From Cellulomonas sp. NS3 (lineage in GTDB: Bacteria; Actinomycetota; Actinomycetes; Actinomycetales; Cellulomonadaceae), in contig NZ_CP103289.1 of NCBI RefSeq assembly GCF_024757985.1, positions 1,612,001 through 1,676,000 on the forward strand: a stretch of DNA of 64,000 nt, read 5' to 3'. Shown here in pieces: positions 8,252-17,954 of the stretch. Within the stretch, counting starts at the first letter, position 1, and every line of letters begins with the position of its first letter. The notes beneath the pieces are model-generated. The model searched no databases. It had not been told where the DNA came from and saw only the letters and a program-made list of their open reading frames with translations. Made by a program: the position numbers and the translations under genes.

Positions 8252-8883
8252 CGGCAGTCGGCCGACCCGTGGCCCCGCCGCCCGCTGGGCCCCGGCCTGC
8301 TGCGTCGGCGCCCGTTGCCGTGCCGGGCTCAGCAACGCCCGCCACCGTGGTCGGCCCCGCGACGGCCGTTGCCGTGGCCGGCTCCACGATGCCCGACGCG
8401 GCGGCGGGCCCCGCGACGCCCGCGCCCGCGGCGGGTGCGCCCGCGCCGGTGACGGCCGAGGAGGGCAGCGCCGTCGTGGAGTTCCTGGCGCTGACCCTCG
8501 TCCTCCTGCTGCCGGTGCTCTACCTCGTGCTCGTGCTGGGCCGCGTCCAGGCCGCGACGTTCGCCGCCGAGGGCGCGGCGCGGGAGGCGGCCCGCAGCTA
8601 CGTCCGGGCGGACGACGCCTTGCTCGGGCAGCAGCGTGCCCTGGCGTCGGTCGGCCTCGCGCTGCGCGACCAGGGGTTCGACGAGGTCGACCCCGCGGCG
8701 GCGCTGAGCCTCTCGTGCTCCAGCCGCCCCTGCCTCGCGCCGGGCAGCGACGTCGCGACGTCGGTCACGGTGGACGTCGCGCTGCCGTTCGTCCCGCCCC
8801 TGGTGCAGTCGGTGGTCCCGCTGTCGGTCCCGGTCGTCGGGCACCACGTCGCGGCGGTCGACACCTTCCGGGCGTCGTCGTGA
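8248..8883 (+). CDS. TadE-like protein with Ala/Pro/Gly-rich N-terminal extension
   Basis: A 211-residue protein whose TadE core starts near residue 70 with E-E-G-S-A-V-V-E-F-L-A-L and a hydrophobic helix. Downstream C-S-S-R-P-C probably forms a disulfide outside the membrane. The first ~65 residues are low-complexity A/P/G/V. I kept the GTG at 8248 because it overlaps the previous stop (GTGA); a GTG at 8449 would give a conventional TadE length and is the main alternative. Confidence 0.78.
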   Translation: MTAVGRPVAPPPAGPRPAASAPVAVPGSATPATVVGPATAVAVAGSTMPDAAAGPATPAPAAGAPAPVTAEEGSAVVEFLALTLVLLLPVLYLVLVLGRVQAATFAAEGAAREAARSYVRADDALLGQQRALASVGLALRDQGFDEVDPAAALSLSCSSRPCLAPGSDVATSVTVDVALPFVPPLVQSVVPLSVPVVGHHVAAVDTFRASS

Positions 8884-9371
8884 CGGCGCGAGCGCGGCGG
8901 CGGCGCTGGGTCGGTCGCGCCGGTGCGGACGAGGGCCAGACGACGGTCCTCACGCTCGGTCTCGTCGTCGTCGCGCTCCTGCTCGTCACGGTCGTCGTCT
9001 CGGCGACCGGGGTGCACCTCGACCGCAAGCGCCTGCTCGCGACCGCCGACGCGACCGCGCTGGAGGCGGCCGACGCGCTCTCGACGGGCTCCTACTTCGA
9101 CCCGTCGACCGCGGGCGCGACGACCTCCGGCGGGCGGATCCTGCTCACCGACGGCGCGGTCGAGGGCGCCGCCCGGGCGTACCTGGCGGAGAACCCGGAG
9201 ATCAGCGACCGGTTCGTGCGCCTGGAGCTCGTCGACGCGGCGGCCGTCGACGGGAGGTCGGCACAGGTCCGGCTCCGCGCCCTCGTCCGACCGGCGCTGG
9301 TCAGCTGGGTCACCGCGCCGTGGTCCGACGGCATCGTCCTGGAGGCCGAGTCGACCGCCCGCGCGTGGTGA
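8880..9371 (+). CDS. TadG-like Tad locus protein
   Basis: 163 residues. The N-terminal motif D-E-G-Q-T-T-V-L-T-L-G and a single hydrophobic helix match the putative Flp/TadG N-terminal domain found in actinobacterial Tad loci. The rest, including D-A-T-A-L-E-A-A-D-A-L, is extracytoplasmic. The GTG overlaps the upstream TGA. It is the last gene of the operon, 30 bp before prfB, which has its own promoter. Confidence 0.78.
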   Translation: MTARARRRRWVGRAGADEGQTTVLTLGLVVVALLLVTVVVSATGVHLDRKRLLATADATALEAADALSTGSYFDPSTAGATTSGGRILLTDGAVEGAARAYLAENPEISDRFVRLELVDAAAVDGRSAQVRLRALVRPALVSWVTAPWSDGIVLEAESTARAW

Positions 9372-9387
9372 GCCCGGGCCGAGCGGG

Positions 9388-9393
9388 TAACCT
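9388..9393 (+). promoter_or_regulatory. -10 element of prfB
   Basis: TAACCT, 8 bases before the prfB GTG; gives a leaderless or near-leaderless transcript separate from the Tad operon. Confidence 0.5.
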
Positions 9394-9401
9394 CGACACC
9401 C

Positions 9402-10517
9402 GTGGCCACCACCGACTTCACCGCTGAGCTCCGCGACCTGCGTACGACGCTCGACTCCATCCAGGCCGTGAGCGACCCGACGGCGCTGAAGGTCAAGATC
9501 GCCGACCTGTCCGAGAAGGCGTCGGCCCCGGACCTGTGGGACGACCCGGACGCCGCGCAGAAGGTGACGTCGGCGCTGTCGGCGGCGCAGGCCGAGCTCG
9601 ACCGGGTGCAGAAGCTGCGCGGGCGCATCGACGACCTCGAGACGCTCGTCGAGATGGCGACGGAGGACGGCGGCGACGCCGACACGCTCGCCGAGGCCGA
9701 GTCGGAGCTGCTCGGGATCCGCAAGGACCTCGGGGAGCTCGAGGTCCGCACGCTGCTCGCGGGGGAGTACGACCAGCGCGAGGCCGTCGTCACGATCCGC
9801 GCGGGGGCCGGTGGCGTCGACGCCGCCGACTTCGCCGAGATGCTCATGCGCATGTACCTGCGCTGGGCCGAGCGCCACAACTACCCGACGTCGGTGCTCG
9901 ACACGTCGTACGCCGAGGAGGCGGGCCTGAAGTCCGCGACGTTCGAGGTCAAGGTGCCGTACGCGTTCGGGCACCTGTCCGTCGAGGCCGGCACGCACCG
10001 CCTCGTGCGCATCTCGCCGTTCGACAACCAGGGCCGCCGCCAGACGTCCTTCGCGGCCGTCGAGGTCATCCCGCTCATCGAGCAGACCGACTCCATCGAG
10101 ATCCCCGAGTCGGAGATCAAGGTCGACGTGTTCCGCTCGTCGGGCCCGGGCGGGCAGTCGGTCAACACGACCGACTCGGCGGTCCGCATGACGCACATCC
10201 CCACCGGGATCGTCGTGTCGATGCAGAACGAGAAGTCGCAGATCCAGAACCGGGCCGCCGCGCTGCGCGTCCTGCAGTCGCGCCTCCTGCTGGTGCGCCA
10301 GGCCGAGGAGAACGCCGCGAAGAAGGCCCTCGCCGGCGACATCAAGGCGAGCTGGGGCGACCAGATGCGCTCCTACGTGCTGCACCCGTACCAGATGGTC
10401 AAGGACCTGCGGACGGAGTACGAGGTCGGCAACACCTCCGGGGTGTTCGACGGCGACATCGACGGGTTCCTCGAGGCCGGCATCCGCTGGCGCCGGGGGC
10501 AGCAGCCCGACGCGTAG
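9402..10517 (+). CDS. prfB: peptide chain release factor 2
   Basis: A 371-residue RF2 that recognises UGA/UAA in the ribosomal A site and triggers peptide release. The stop-codon reading tripeptide S-P-F is at residues 205-207 and the catalytic G-G-Q at 250-252 ([10 protein letters not shown]). The gene is one uninterrupted frame, so the programmed frameshift of enterobacterial prfB is absent. It heads the conserved actinobacterial order prfB-ftsE-ftsX-peptidase-smpB, although ftsE is separated by 272 bp with its own likely promoter. Confidence 0.97.
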   Translation: MATTDFTAELRDLRTTLDSIQAVSDPTALKVKIADLSEKASAPDLWDDPDAAQKVTSALSAAQAELDRVQKLRGRIDDLETLVEMATEDGGDADTLAEAESELLGIRKDLGELEVRTLLAGEYDQREAVVTIRAGAGGVDAADFAEMLMRMYLRWAERHNYPTSVLDTSYAEEAGLKSATFEVKVPYAFGHLSVEAGTHRLVRISPFDNQGRRQTSFAAVEVIPLIEQTDSIEIPESEIKVDVFRSSGPGGQSVNTTDSAVRMTHIPTGIVVSMQNEKSQIQNRAAALRVLQSRLLLVRQAEENAAKKALAGDIKASWGDQMRSYVLHPYQMVKDLRTEYEVGNTSGVFDGDIDGFLEAGIRWRRGQQPDA

Positions 10518-10610
10518 GGGCGAACCGCTCAGAACGGGCGTGCGCCGGTCGACAGAAGGGGAGACCTCGACCGGGCAGGGGAGCACGAACAGGGGGATGG
10601 GCTCATCGCT

Positions 10611-10640
10611 GTGACGTACCTGCACGTACCGGGACGTACC
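10611..10640. repeat. three tandem 10-bp units nnnACGTACC
   Basis: GTGACGTACC, TGCACGTACC and GGGACGTACC lie in exact 10-bp register between prfB and ftsE. Since 10 bp is about one helical turn, all three ACGTACC cores face the same way, as expected for cooperative protein binding. It lies about 90 bp upstream of the likely ftsE -10. Function is unproven. Confidence 0.6.
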
Positions 10641-10730
10641 GGGCGCGCGCCCCGGGTGACGTTCCCGGGTGCGCTCGATGGGGCACCGGGGCGGCGGCGT
10701 GTCTGGCGCCGAACGTCCACCGGGCCTGCC

Positions 10731-10736
10731 TACGGT
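10731..10736 (+). promoter_or_regulatory. putative -10 element of ftsE
   Basis: TACGGT, about 54 bp upstream of the ftsE GTG; fits the TAnnnT pattern of this genome. Confidence 0.4.
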
Positions 10737-10789
10737 GGACGAGGCCAGAGCACGCACCCCATCCCTGCCCCCGAGACTGGCCCCGAGCC

Positions 10790-11479
10790 GTGATCCGATT
10801 CGAGAACGTCACCAAGGTCTACGCGCGCGGCGCGAGGCCTGCCCTCGACGCGGTCGACCTCGAGGTCGAGCGCGGGGAATTCGTCTTCCTCGTCGGGGCC
10901 TCCGGGTCGGGCAAGTCGACCTTCCTGCGGCTCGTGCTGCGCGAGGAGCGCCCGTCCGCGGGCAAGGTCTTCGTCGCCGGCAAGGACCTCACGACGCTCT
11001 CGTCGTGGAAGGTCCCGCACCTGCGCCGCCAGATCGGCGCGGTGTTCCAGGACTTCCGCCTGCTGCCCAACAAGACGGTCTTCGAGAACGTCGCGTTCGC
11101 GCTCCAGGTGATCGGCAAGCCGCGCCACCACATCCTCACGACCGTCCCTGACACGCTCGAGATGGTCGGGCTCGCGGGCAAGGAGAAGCGCCGCCCGCAC
11201 GAGCTCTCGGGCGGTGAGCAGCAGCGCGTCGCGATCGCCCGCGCGTTCGTCAACCGGCCGTCGATCCTGCTGGCCGACGAGCCGACGGGGAACCTCGACC
11301 CGACCACGTCGCTCGGGATCATGCGACTGCTCGACCGGATCAACCGGACCGGCACCACCGTGGTCATGGCGACGCACGACGACGAGATCGTCGACCAGAT
11401 GCGCAAGCGCGTGATCGAGCTGTCCTCCGGCGAGCTGGTCCGTGACCAGTCGCGCGGTGTGTACGGCTCGGCGCGCTGA
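10790..11479 (+). CDS. ftsE: cell division ATP-binding protein FtsE
   Basis: A 229-residue ABC ATPase that, with FtsX, activates periplasmic peptidoglycan hydrolases at the division site. Walker A is G-A-S-G-S-G-K-S-T, the Q-loop is V-F-Q-D-F-R-L-L, the signature is L-S-G-G-E-Q-Q-R-V, and Walker B with the catalytic Glu is I-L-L-A-D-E-P-T-G. The GTG at 10790 begins the usual V-I-R-F-E-N-V. ftsX follows after 12 bp and the M23 peptidase after that, giving a complete signalling chain. Confidence 0.96.
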   Translation: MIRFENVTKVYARGARPALDAVDLEVERGEFVFLVGASGSGKSTFLRLVLREERPSAGKVFVAGKDLTTLSSWKVPHLRRQIGAVFQDFRLLPNKTVFENVAFALQVIGKPRHHILTTVPDTLEMVGLAGKEKRRPHELSGGEQQRVAIARAFVNRPSILLADEPTGNLDPTTSLGIMRLLDRINRTGTTVVMATHDDEIVDQMRKRVIELSSGELVRDQSRGVYGSAR

Positions 11480-11491
11480 GAGGGCACCCCC

Positions 11492-12406
11492 GTGAGACTG
11501 CAGTTCATCCTCTCCGAGATCGGCATCGGCCTGCGCCGGAACCTGTCGATGTCCATCTCGGTCATCCTCGTGACCTTCGTGTCGCTGACGTTCGTGGGCG
11601 CCGCCGCGCTCCTGCAGCTGCAGATCGGCGCGATGAAGGGCGACTGGTACGACAAGGTCGAGGTCTCGGTGTTCCTGTGCCCGCGCGACTCGCCGGAGCC
11701 GACGTGCGCCGCCGGTGAGGTCACCGAGGAGCAGAAGGCGGCGATCCAGGAGGCCCTCGACTCCCCGGACATCGACCCGTACGTCGAGAAGATCTACTTC
11801 GAGTCGAAGGAGGAGGCGTTCGCGGCGTTCGAGAAGCAGTTCTCGGACCAGTGGTGGGCGGCGGAGACGACCGTCGACGACATGAACACCTCCTACCGGA
11901 TCAAGCTCGCGGACCCCGAGAAGTACCAGGTCGTCGCGGACGTGCTGACCGGGCGGCAGGGCGTCGAGGAGGTCCAGGACCAGCGCGCGCTGTTCGACAA
12001 GCTGTTCCTGGTGCTCAACCGCGCGACGCTGCTCTCGGCCGGCCTCGCCGCGGTCATGCTGCTCGCCGCGGTGCTGCTCATCACGACGACGATCCGCCTC
12101 TCGGCGATGAGCCGTCGACGCGAGACCGGGATCATGCGGCTCGTCGGCGCGTCGAACCTGTTCATCCAGCTCCCGTTCATGCTCGAGGGAGCGATCGCCG
12201 CGACCATCGGCGCCGGCCTTGCGGTCGCGGGGCTGTGGGTGGGCGTGAAGTATCTGGTCACGGACTGGCTCGGTGCGTCGGTCGAGTGGATCCCGTACGT
12301 CTCGACGTCGGACGTCTGGTTCGTGACGCCGTTCCTCGTCGCGATCGCCATCGGCCTGGCCGCGATCTCGTCCGTCGTGACGCTCAGCCGCTACACGAGG
12401 GTGTGA
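11492..12406 (+). CDS. ftsX: cell division permease-like protein FtsX
   Basis: 304 residues with the FtsX topology: one transmembrane helix near residues 20-42, an extracytoplasmic loop of ~140 residues, and three C-terminal helices. The loop holds a Cys pair (F-L-C-P-R ... P-T-C-A-A) likely to be disulfide bonded, and an Asp/Glu-rich segment that in this family docks the coiled coil of the hydrolase. It transmits ATP-driven changes in FtsE across the membrane. It starts 12 bp after ftsE, and one base separates its stop from the peptidase ATG. Confidence 0.95.
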   Translation: MRLQFILSEIGIGLRRNLSMSISVILVTFVSLTFVGAAALLQLQIGAMKGDWYDKVEVSVFLCPRDSPEPTCAAGEVTEEQKAAIQEALDSPDIDPYVEKIYFESKEEAFAAFEKQFSDQWWAAETTVDDMNTSYRIKLADPEKYQVVADVLTGRQGVEEVQDQRALFDKLFLVLNRATLLSAGLAAVMLLAAVLLITTTIRLSAMSRRRETGIMRLVGASNLFIQLPFMLEGAIAATIGAGLAVAGLWVGVKYLVTDWLGASVEWIPYVSTSDVWFVTPFLVAIAIGLAAISSVVTLSRYTRV

Positions 12407-12407
12407 C

Positions 12408-13766
12408 ATGACAGAGCTGCAGCACGCGCGTCCCCGGCGTCGCCTCGTGACCCGGGCGGTCGCCGCAGGCGTCGCCGGCCTGCTCGGCGTGCTCGCGGCC
12501 GTGCACGGGTCCGCGTTCGCCGACCCGCTCTCGGACCAGCGCCGCGCCGCCGAGCAGAAGGCCGCCGAGAACAAGGCCGCCCGCGAGCGCGTCGCCGCGT
12601 CCCTCGAGGGCATCAACGCGGAGCTGGCGCAGGCCGTCCTCGACCTGCAGGTCGTCGAGCAGCGCCTGCCCGTCGCGCAGGCCGAGCTCGCGACCGCGGA
12701 GGACACGCTCCAGCGCACCGAGCGCGAGGCCGAGCTCATCGCGGCGCGGCTCGTCGACGCCGAGGAGCAGGAGACGACGATCGGCGCGACCATCGCCGCC
12801 GACACCGAGCGCGGGCAGAAGATCCGCGTCGCGATCGGTCAGATGGCCCGCGAGGCGTACAAGGGCGGCAGCGGCACGTCGAGCATGGACATCGTGCTCG
12901 ACGCCGAGAGCACCGAGGACTTCATCGCGCAGTACGGCCTCGTGACGACCGCGCTGCGCACGCAGACGCAGGCGCTCGACGAGCTGCGCGCGATCGAGGC
13001 GCAGAACCGCAACAGCCAGGCTCGCCTCACGGCCGTCCGCACGCGCATCACCGAGCTCAAGGCGGAGGCGGACCAGAAGGTCGTCGAGGCCGACGCCGCA
13101 CGCGACGAGGCCGCCGCGCGCAAGGCCGAGGTCGAGCAGCTCATCGTCGAGCAGGCCGCCAAGAAGGCGACCATCGAGGCGCAGAAGTCCGCGGCGGAGG
13201 CGGAGCAGGCGCGCATGGACGCCGAGGCCGCCGCGATCTCCGCGGAGCTCGCGAGCATCGCCGCGCAGCAGAAGGCCGCCGCCGAGGCCGCCGCGGCTGC
13301 GGCCCGCGCCGCCGGGCGGCCTGCACCGGCCCCGGCCGCACCCGGGCCCGTGGGCCGTGGGCTCTTCCAGAACCCGACCTCGATCAGCCCGGCGTACGTC
13401 ACGTCGGAGTACGGCATGCGCCTGCACCCGACGCTCGGCTACGTGCGCCTGCACGCCGGCATCGACCTGCGGACGTACTGCGGGACACCGCTGTACGCCG
13501 GACGTTCCGGGACCGTGCAGTGGGCGCAGTACCGGTTCGGCTTCGGCAACCAGGTGATGATCGACCACGGGCTCGTCAACGGGAACTCGCTCATGTCGAG
13601 CTACAACCACATGACGCGGTTCGTCGTCGGCGGCGGGGAGCAGGTGAGCGCGGGCCAGCTCATCGGCTACTCGGGCAACACCGGGACGTCGGCCGCCTGC
13701 CACCTGCACCTCGAGGTCTACCTCGACGGCAACACCACGAACCCGCGGCCGCTGCTCGGGATGTGA
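12408..13766 (+). CDS. FtsX-associated M23 (LytM) peptidoglycan endopeptidase
   Basis: A 452-residue secreted hydrolase, the probable effector of FtsEX. It has a signal peptide ending about A-F-A, then a long coiled coil (about residues 40-300, rich in A, E, K, Q, R), an Ala/Pro linker (~303-315), and a LytM domain. Zinc and catalytic motifs are H-A-G-I-D and H-L-H-L-E-V. This is the layout of EnvC/RipC-like proteins, whose coiled coil binds the FtsX loop. Here the LytM domain keeps H-x(3)-D and H-x-H, so it looks catalytically active, unlike EnvC. Confidence 0.92.
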   Translation: MTELQHARPRRRLVTRAVAAGVAGLLGVLAAVHGSAFADPLSDQRRAAEQKAAENKAARERVAASLEGINAELAQAVLDLQVVEQRLPVAQAELATAEDTLQRTEREAELIAARLVDAEEQETTIGATIAADTERGQKIRVAIGQMAREAYKGGSGTSSMDIVLDAESTEDFIAQYGLVTTALRTQTQALDELRAIEAQNRNSQARLTAVRTRITELKAEADQKVVEADAARDEAAARKAEVEQLIVEQAAKKATIEAQKSAAEAEQARMDAEAAAISAELASIAAQQKAAAEAAAAAARAAGRPAPAPAAPGPVGRGLFQNPTSISPAYVTSEYGMRLHPTLGYVRLHAGIDLRTYCGTPLYAGRSGTVQWAQYRFGFGNQVMIDHGLVNGNSLMSSYNHMTRFVVGGGEQVSAGQLIGYSGNTGTSAACHLHLEVYLDGNTTNPRPLLGM

Positions 13767-13866
13767 CCCGCGGCCGGCCCGGGACGGTGCGCCGCCGTCG
13801 GGGCGGTCACGCGGGGCGCGGACGTCGCCCGGGGTTATCCCTGCGGGCGGATCCTGGCCCGCGGGG

Positions 13867-13872
13867 TAGGCT
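13867..13872 (+). promoter_or_regulatory. putative -10 element of smpB
   Basis: TAGGCT, giving a leader of about 40 bases before the smpB ATG. Confidence 0.45.
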
Positions 13873-13920
13873 CGACGACCGGCAGATCCGCCGACCGTGC
13901 GTGAACGAGAGGGTGCCGTC

Positions 13921-14391
13921 ATGGCGAAGGACACGGGGCGCAAGCTCGTCGCGTCCAACAAGAAGGCGCGCCACGACTACCTGATCGAGGACGTCTTCGA
14001 GGCGGGGCTCGTGCTCAGCGGGACCGAGGTCAAGGCGCTGCGCGCCGGCCGTGCGTCGCTGATCGACGGCTGGTGCGAGATCACGGACGGCGAGGCGTGG
14101 CTCGAGGGCGTGCACATCCCCGAGTACACGCAGGGCACGTGGACCAACCACGCGCCGCGGCGCAAGCGCAAGCTCCTGCTGCACCGCGCCGAGATCGACC
14201 GGCTCTCGTCGAAGACGCGCGAGAAGGGCCAGACGATCGTCCCGCTCGCGCTGTACTTCCTCGACGGGCGCGCGAAGGTCGAGATCGCGCTCGCCCGAGG
14301 CAAGAAGGAGTACGACAAGCGCCAGGCGCTGCGCGAGCGCCAGGACAACCTCGAGGCGCAGCGCGCGGTGCGCGAGAAGCGCGACCGCTAG
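13921..14391 (+). CDS. smpB: SsrA-binding protein SmpB
   Basis: A 156-residue OB-fold protein that binds the tRNA-like domain of tmRNA and places it in the empty A site of stalled ribosomes. Typical motifs are [16 protein letters not shown], the helix near G-K-K-E-Y-D-K-R and a basic C-terminal tail. I chose the ATG at 13921 (M-A-K-D-T-G-R-K) as the usual N-terminus. Its RNA partner is also in this window, at 34.4 kb. Confidence 0.96.
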   Translation: MAKDTGRKLVASNKKARHDYLIEDVFEAGLVLSGTEVKALRAGRASLIDGWCEITDGEAWLEGVHIPEYTQGTWTNHAPRRKRKLLLHRAEIDRLSSKTREKGQTIVPLALYFLDGRAKVEIALARGKKEYDKRQALRERQDNLEAQRAVREKRDR

Positions 14392-14420
14392 CCGGTCGTC
14401 CCCGCGCGTGCGCCCCGGGC

Positions 14421-16547
14421 TCAGCCGGTCCGCGCCCCGAGCGAGCGGCGCAGCGCCTCGGGCTCGGTGACCGGGAGGTCGCACACGAAGCCGCGGCACA
14501 CGTAGGCGGTGGGCCGGCCCTCCCGCAGCGGACGGTCGCGGAGCAGCGGGACGGGGTGCTCGTCCTCGCCGCCGCCCGCCGCCGTCCGCGCGGCGGCCTC
14601 GGCGTCGCCGCCGGTCCGCGGTGCTGGGGGAGCGCCGGTGCCCACGGCCACGACCGCGCCGGGCGCCAGCCCTGCGCGCGCGGCCGCGACGAGCGCGTGC
14701 GTCGCGGGGTCGTCGGGCTGCCCGACGACGGCGACCTCGCGCGGTCCGTCGAGCACCGCCTCCGCGAGGGCGAGCGGCCAGCCCGTCGCGCGCGGGAACC
14801 GCCCCGAGACGGCGAGCGGTCGGTCGAGCGCGTGCTCGGCGGCCTCGCGGTGCTCGGCCGACCCGCTGAGCATCGCGTAGGTGAGCAGAGCGCCCGCGGT
14901 GGCGGACGGCCCGGACGGGGACGGGCCGTCGGCGATCTCCTGCGGGCGCTGCAGGCGGGCCAGCACGGCGTCGGTCTCGTCGTCCGCGGTGTCCCAGAAG
15001 CTCCCCGCGTCGTCCCGGAAGTGCGCGAGCACCGTCCCGAGCAGGGCGCCCGCACGCTCGAACCACACGGGGTCGCCGGTCGCCGAGAAGAGCGCGAGGT
15101 AGCCCTCGGCGACGTCGGCGTAGTCGGCGAGCACGCCGGGGGAGCGCCCGGCGACGCCGTCGCGCGACGTGCGGGTCAAGCGTGGTCCGCTCTCGCCCTC
15201 GCGGACGTGGAGCGACCACAGCAGCTCGGCGGCCGCCGTCGCGGCGTCCACCCACTCGGGACGGTCCAGGAGCGCGCCGGCGTCCGCGAGCCCCGCGATC
15301 GCGAGCCCGTTCCACGCGGCGACGACCTTGTCGTCCCGGCCGGGCTGCGGGCGCCGGTCGCGCGCCGCCAGCAGGCGGGTCCGCACGTCGTCGAACCGCG
15401 CGCGCTCGTCCGGCCCGGGGTCCGCGCGCAGCTCGAGCACCGACGTGCCGTGCTCGAACGTGCCGGCCGGTGTGACGCCGAACAGGTCCGCGGCCCACGC
15501 CCCGTCCTCGGGGCCGAGCACGTCCACGAGGTCCTGGGGCGTCCAGGCGTACGTCAGGCCCTCGACCCCCTGGGTGTCCGCGTCGAGCGACGCGGCGAAC
15601 CCGCCCTCGGGCGTGCGCATCTCGCGCAGCAGCCAGCCGGCGCTGCCCTCGACGACGCGGCGGGCCAGCTCCGAGCCGGTCGCCCGCCACCAGTGCGCGT
15701 AGACGCGCAGCAGCTCGGCGTTGTCGTCGAGCATCTTCTCGAAGTGCGGCACCGTCCAGGTCGCGTCGACCGAGTACCGCGCGAACCCGCCGCCGAGCTG
15801 GTCGGCCATGCCGCCGCGCGCCATCGCCTCGAGCGTGCCCTCGGCCATCGCGAGCGCGCGTGCGTCGCCGGTCCGGGCGTTCCGGCGCAGCAGCCACTCG
15901 AGCACCATGGACGGCGGGAACTTGGGCGCGCCGCCGAAGCCGCCGGAGCGTGCGTCGTACTGGGTCGTGAGGGCGTCGAGCGCGGCCGCGGTGCGCGCCT
16001 CGAGCGCCTCGTGCGCGAGCGGCGCGGGGACGCCGGCACCTGCCGGGGTGGCCGACCCGAGCGCCTGGCGCAGCGCGGTCGCGTTGTGCTCGACGTCGTG
16101 GCGCTGGTCCGTCCACGCCTGCCCGATCGCCTGGAGGAGCTGCGGGAACGACGGCATCCCGCCGACCGGGCGCGGCGGGTAGTACGTGCCGCAGAAGAAC
16201 GGCTCGCCGTCGGGCGTCGCGAAGACGGTCATGGGCCAGCCGCCCTGGCCGGTCATCGCCTGCGTCGCGGACATGTAGACCGCGTCGACGTCCGGGCGCT
16301 CCTCACGGTCGACCTTGACGGACACGAACCCGCGGTTCATCAGCAGGGCCGTCGCCTGGTCCTCGAACGACTCGTGCGCCATGACGTGGCACCAGTGGCA
16401 CGCGGCGTACCCGACCGAGATCAGCAGGGGCACGTCGCGGCGGCGGGCCTCGGCGAACGCGTCCTCGCCCCACTCGTACCAGTCGACGGGGTTGTCCCGG
16501 TGCTGCTGGAGGTAGGGGCTCGTGCTCGTTGCGAGTCGGTTGGCCAC
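14421..16547 (-). CDS. DUF255 thioredoxin-fold protein (YyaL/spermatogenesis-associated 20 family)
   Basis: 708 residues. The N-terminal thioredoxin-like domain (about 1-160) contains [14 protein letters not shown] and the redox-like C-H-W-C-H motif. The C-terminal ~500 residues resemble an (alpha/alpha)6 six-hairpin glycosidase-like toroid. These proteins are widespread and cytoplasmic, with no agreed reaction; a role in redox or sugar metabolism is only inferred. I chose the GTG at 16547 with GAAGGA upstream, giving the family's conserved start A-N-R-L. It converges with smpB, only 29 bp apart. Confidence 0.9.
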   Translation of the reverse strand: MANRLATSTSPYLQQHRDNPVDWYEWGEDAFAEARRRDVPLLISVGYAACHWCHVMAHESFEDQATALLMNRGFVSVKVDREERPDVDAVYMSATQAMTGQGGWPMTVFATPDGEPFFCGTYYPPRPVGGMPSFPQLLQAIGQAWTDQRHDVEHNATALRQALGSATPAGAGVPAPLAHEALEARTAAALDALTTQYDARSGGFGGAPKFPPSMVLEWLLRRNARTGDARALAMAEGTLEAMARGGMADQLGGGFARYSVDATWTVPHFEKMLDDNAELLRVYAHWWRATGSELARRVVEGSAGWLLREMRTPEGGFAASLDADTQGVEGLTYAWTPQDLVDVLGPEDGAWAADLFGVTPAGTFEHGTSVLELRADPGPDERARFDDVRTRLLAARDRRPQPGRDDKVVAAWNGLAIAGLADAGALLDRPEWVDAATAAAELLWSLHVREGESGPRLTRTSRDGVAGRSPGVLADYADVAEGYLALFSATGDPVWFERAGALLGTVLAHFRDDAGSFWDTADDETDAVLARLQRPQEIADGPSPSGPSATAGALLTYAMLSGSAEHREAAEHALDRPLAVSGRFPRATGWPLALAEAVLDGPREVAVVGQPDDPATHALVAAARAGLAPGAVVAVGTGAPPAPRTGGDAEAAARTAAGGGEDEHPVPLLRDRPLREGRPTAYVCRGFVCDLPVTEPEALRRSLGARTG

Positions 16548-16642
16548 GGGGGTCCTTCGGGTCGTCGTCCGCCGTGCAGGCCGGTCCCTCCCACCGTCGC
16601 ACGCGGACGGCGGACGTGCAGCGGCACCGGTCGGGGCAGGGG

Positions 16643-17146
16643 TCAGCGGGACGCCGGGGCCTCGGCGCGACGCTCGCGCCAGGCACGCCACGCGCCCGTG
16701 GACCACAGCGCCCAGACCACGAGGAGCGGCTGGAAGAGCAGCCGCACCGCCCGCGCCGTGTCGGAGTCGAGCCCGAACGCGTCGGTGCGGGTCACGAGCT
16801 GGGAGATGTTCCCCGGGAAGATCGCGACGAAGAACGCGGCGACGACCCACCCGACTACCGCGCGGTGACGCCCGCCGACCGCGATCAGCGCCGCACCGAG
16901 CACGACCTCGACGACCCCCGAGGCGACGACGACGGTGTCCGGGTCGAGCGGCACCCACGTCGGCACCTGCGCCTGGAACTCCTCGCGGGCGGTCGTCAGG
17001 TGGCTGACGCCCGCGAAGGCGAGGAACGCGCCGAGCGCGACGCGGCCCACCGTCCGGGGGAGGCTGCGCGTCGAGGCCGGCTGCGCGGTCCACGGCTCCC
17101 GCGGCGGGACCGGCTCGGCGTGCGTGCGGGCGCGGTGCGCGGCCAT
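16643..17146 (-). CDS. DoxX-family membrane protein
   Basis: 167 residues with four hydrophobic segments (about 34-52, 73-91, 98-116 and 136-152) and the DoxX-like pattern [12 protein letters not shown]. The N-terminus is a Pro/Arg-rich cytoplasmic tail. DoxX proteins take part in thiol or oxidative-stress handling in mycobacteria, but the specific role here is unknown. The ATG is preceded by GGAAGG, and a TAGCGT -10 lies further upstream. Confidence 0.75.
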   Translation of the reverse strand: MAAHRARTHAEPVPPREPWTAQPASTRSLPRTVGRVALGAFLAFAGVSHLTTAREEFQAQVPTWVPLDPDTVVVASGVVEVVLGAALIAVGGRHRAVVGWVVAAFFVAIFPGNISQLVTRTDAFGLDSDTARAVRLLFQPLLVVWALWSTGAWRAWRERRAEAPASR

Positions 17147-17279
17147 GTCCGGGCCTTCCGTCGACGGGTGGTCAGGCCACGCTAGGTGTCCGAGGCCTCG
17201 CGTGCCGACCGCAGGGGGCTCGTGCTCTCGCGCGCGTCCCCCGCGCGGCCCGCCAGGCCGGTGGGTTCCCGCGGCCCCG

Positions 17280-17882
17280 TCAGAGCCGGGGCAGGCCCCG
17301 TCCGCCGAGGCGCTCCCGCGCACGGTACCGGACGGTGAACGCCCGTCCGACGAGCACGAGCCAGACCGTGATCGCGGGGACGCAGAGCCACCCCGACCAG
17401 CCGAACCGCTGCTCGGCGACGGCACCCGCGGCCACGAGCCCGACGCAGCCGAGTGCGGCGACGAGGAGCCACAGCCGCCCCTCGAGCACCCCGGCCGTGG
17501 TCGCCGGCCGCGGGACCAGCTCGAGCCGGTAGGCGTTCGGCCCGAGCGCCTCCCACACGGCGCGCGCCGCAGCGACGACCTCCGGGTCGTCGTCGGCACC
17601 CGCCCGTGCGACCGCCGTCTGCCAGGCCGTCCAGGAGGCGCCCGACTCGCGCTGGTCGAGGTGCGCGAACCGCTCCGTCAGCGGCGCGTCGGCCGCGACC
17701 CGTCGTGCCACGAGCTCGCGCAGCCGCGCGTGACGTCCGGCGACCGCGTCCTCGGGCAGCCCGCCGACGCGTCTCGTGCGCCGCGAGCGTTCCGCCGGCC
17801 TCGCCCGGGCGAGGGCTCCCGCGACGAACGCGTCCGACAGGACCGGGATCTCCCAGGGGAGCACGGGGCGGACGGTGTGCAC
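17280..17882 (-). CDS. hypothetical membrane protein
   Basis: 200 residues of no family I recognise. The first ~140 are hydrophilic and Arg/Ala-rich, probably cytoplasmic (A-H-L-D-Q-R-E-S-G-A-S-W near the middle). Two hydrophobic helices follow (W-L-L-V-A-A-L-G-C-V and L-C-V-P-A-I-T-V-W-L) and a short basic tail. The GTG start is supported by a leaderless promoter, TACGCT 7 bases upstream. Confidence 0.65.
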   Translation of the reverse strand: MHTVRPVLPWEIPVLSDAFVAGALARARPAERSRRTRRVGGLPEDAVAGRHARLRELVARRVAADAPLTERFAHLDQRESGASWTAWQTAVARAGADDDPEVVAAARAVWEALGPNAYRLELVPRPATTAGVLEGRLWLLVAALGCVGLVAAGAVAEQRFGWSGWLCVPAITVWLVLVGRAFTVRYRARERLGGRGLPRL

Positions 17883-17889
17883 GGTCGTC

Positions 17890-17895
17890 AGCGTA
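17890..17895 (-). promoter_or_regulatory. -10 element (leaderless)
   Basis: TACGCT, 7 bases before the GTG of the 200-residue membrane protein gene. Confidence 0.5.
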
Positions 17896-17954
17896 GGGCG
17901 GCGCGCCGGCGGCCGGGCCGGCTCAGCGGCGGACGGCGCGCCGGGACGCGGCGG

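Noticed and set aside
9402-10517. Programmed +1 frameshift in prfB
   Set aside because: The gene is a single intact frame without an internal UGA; the frameshift site of enterobacteria is absent.
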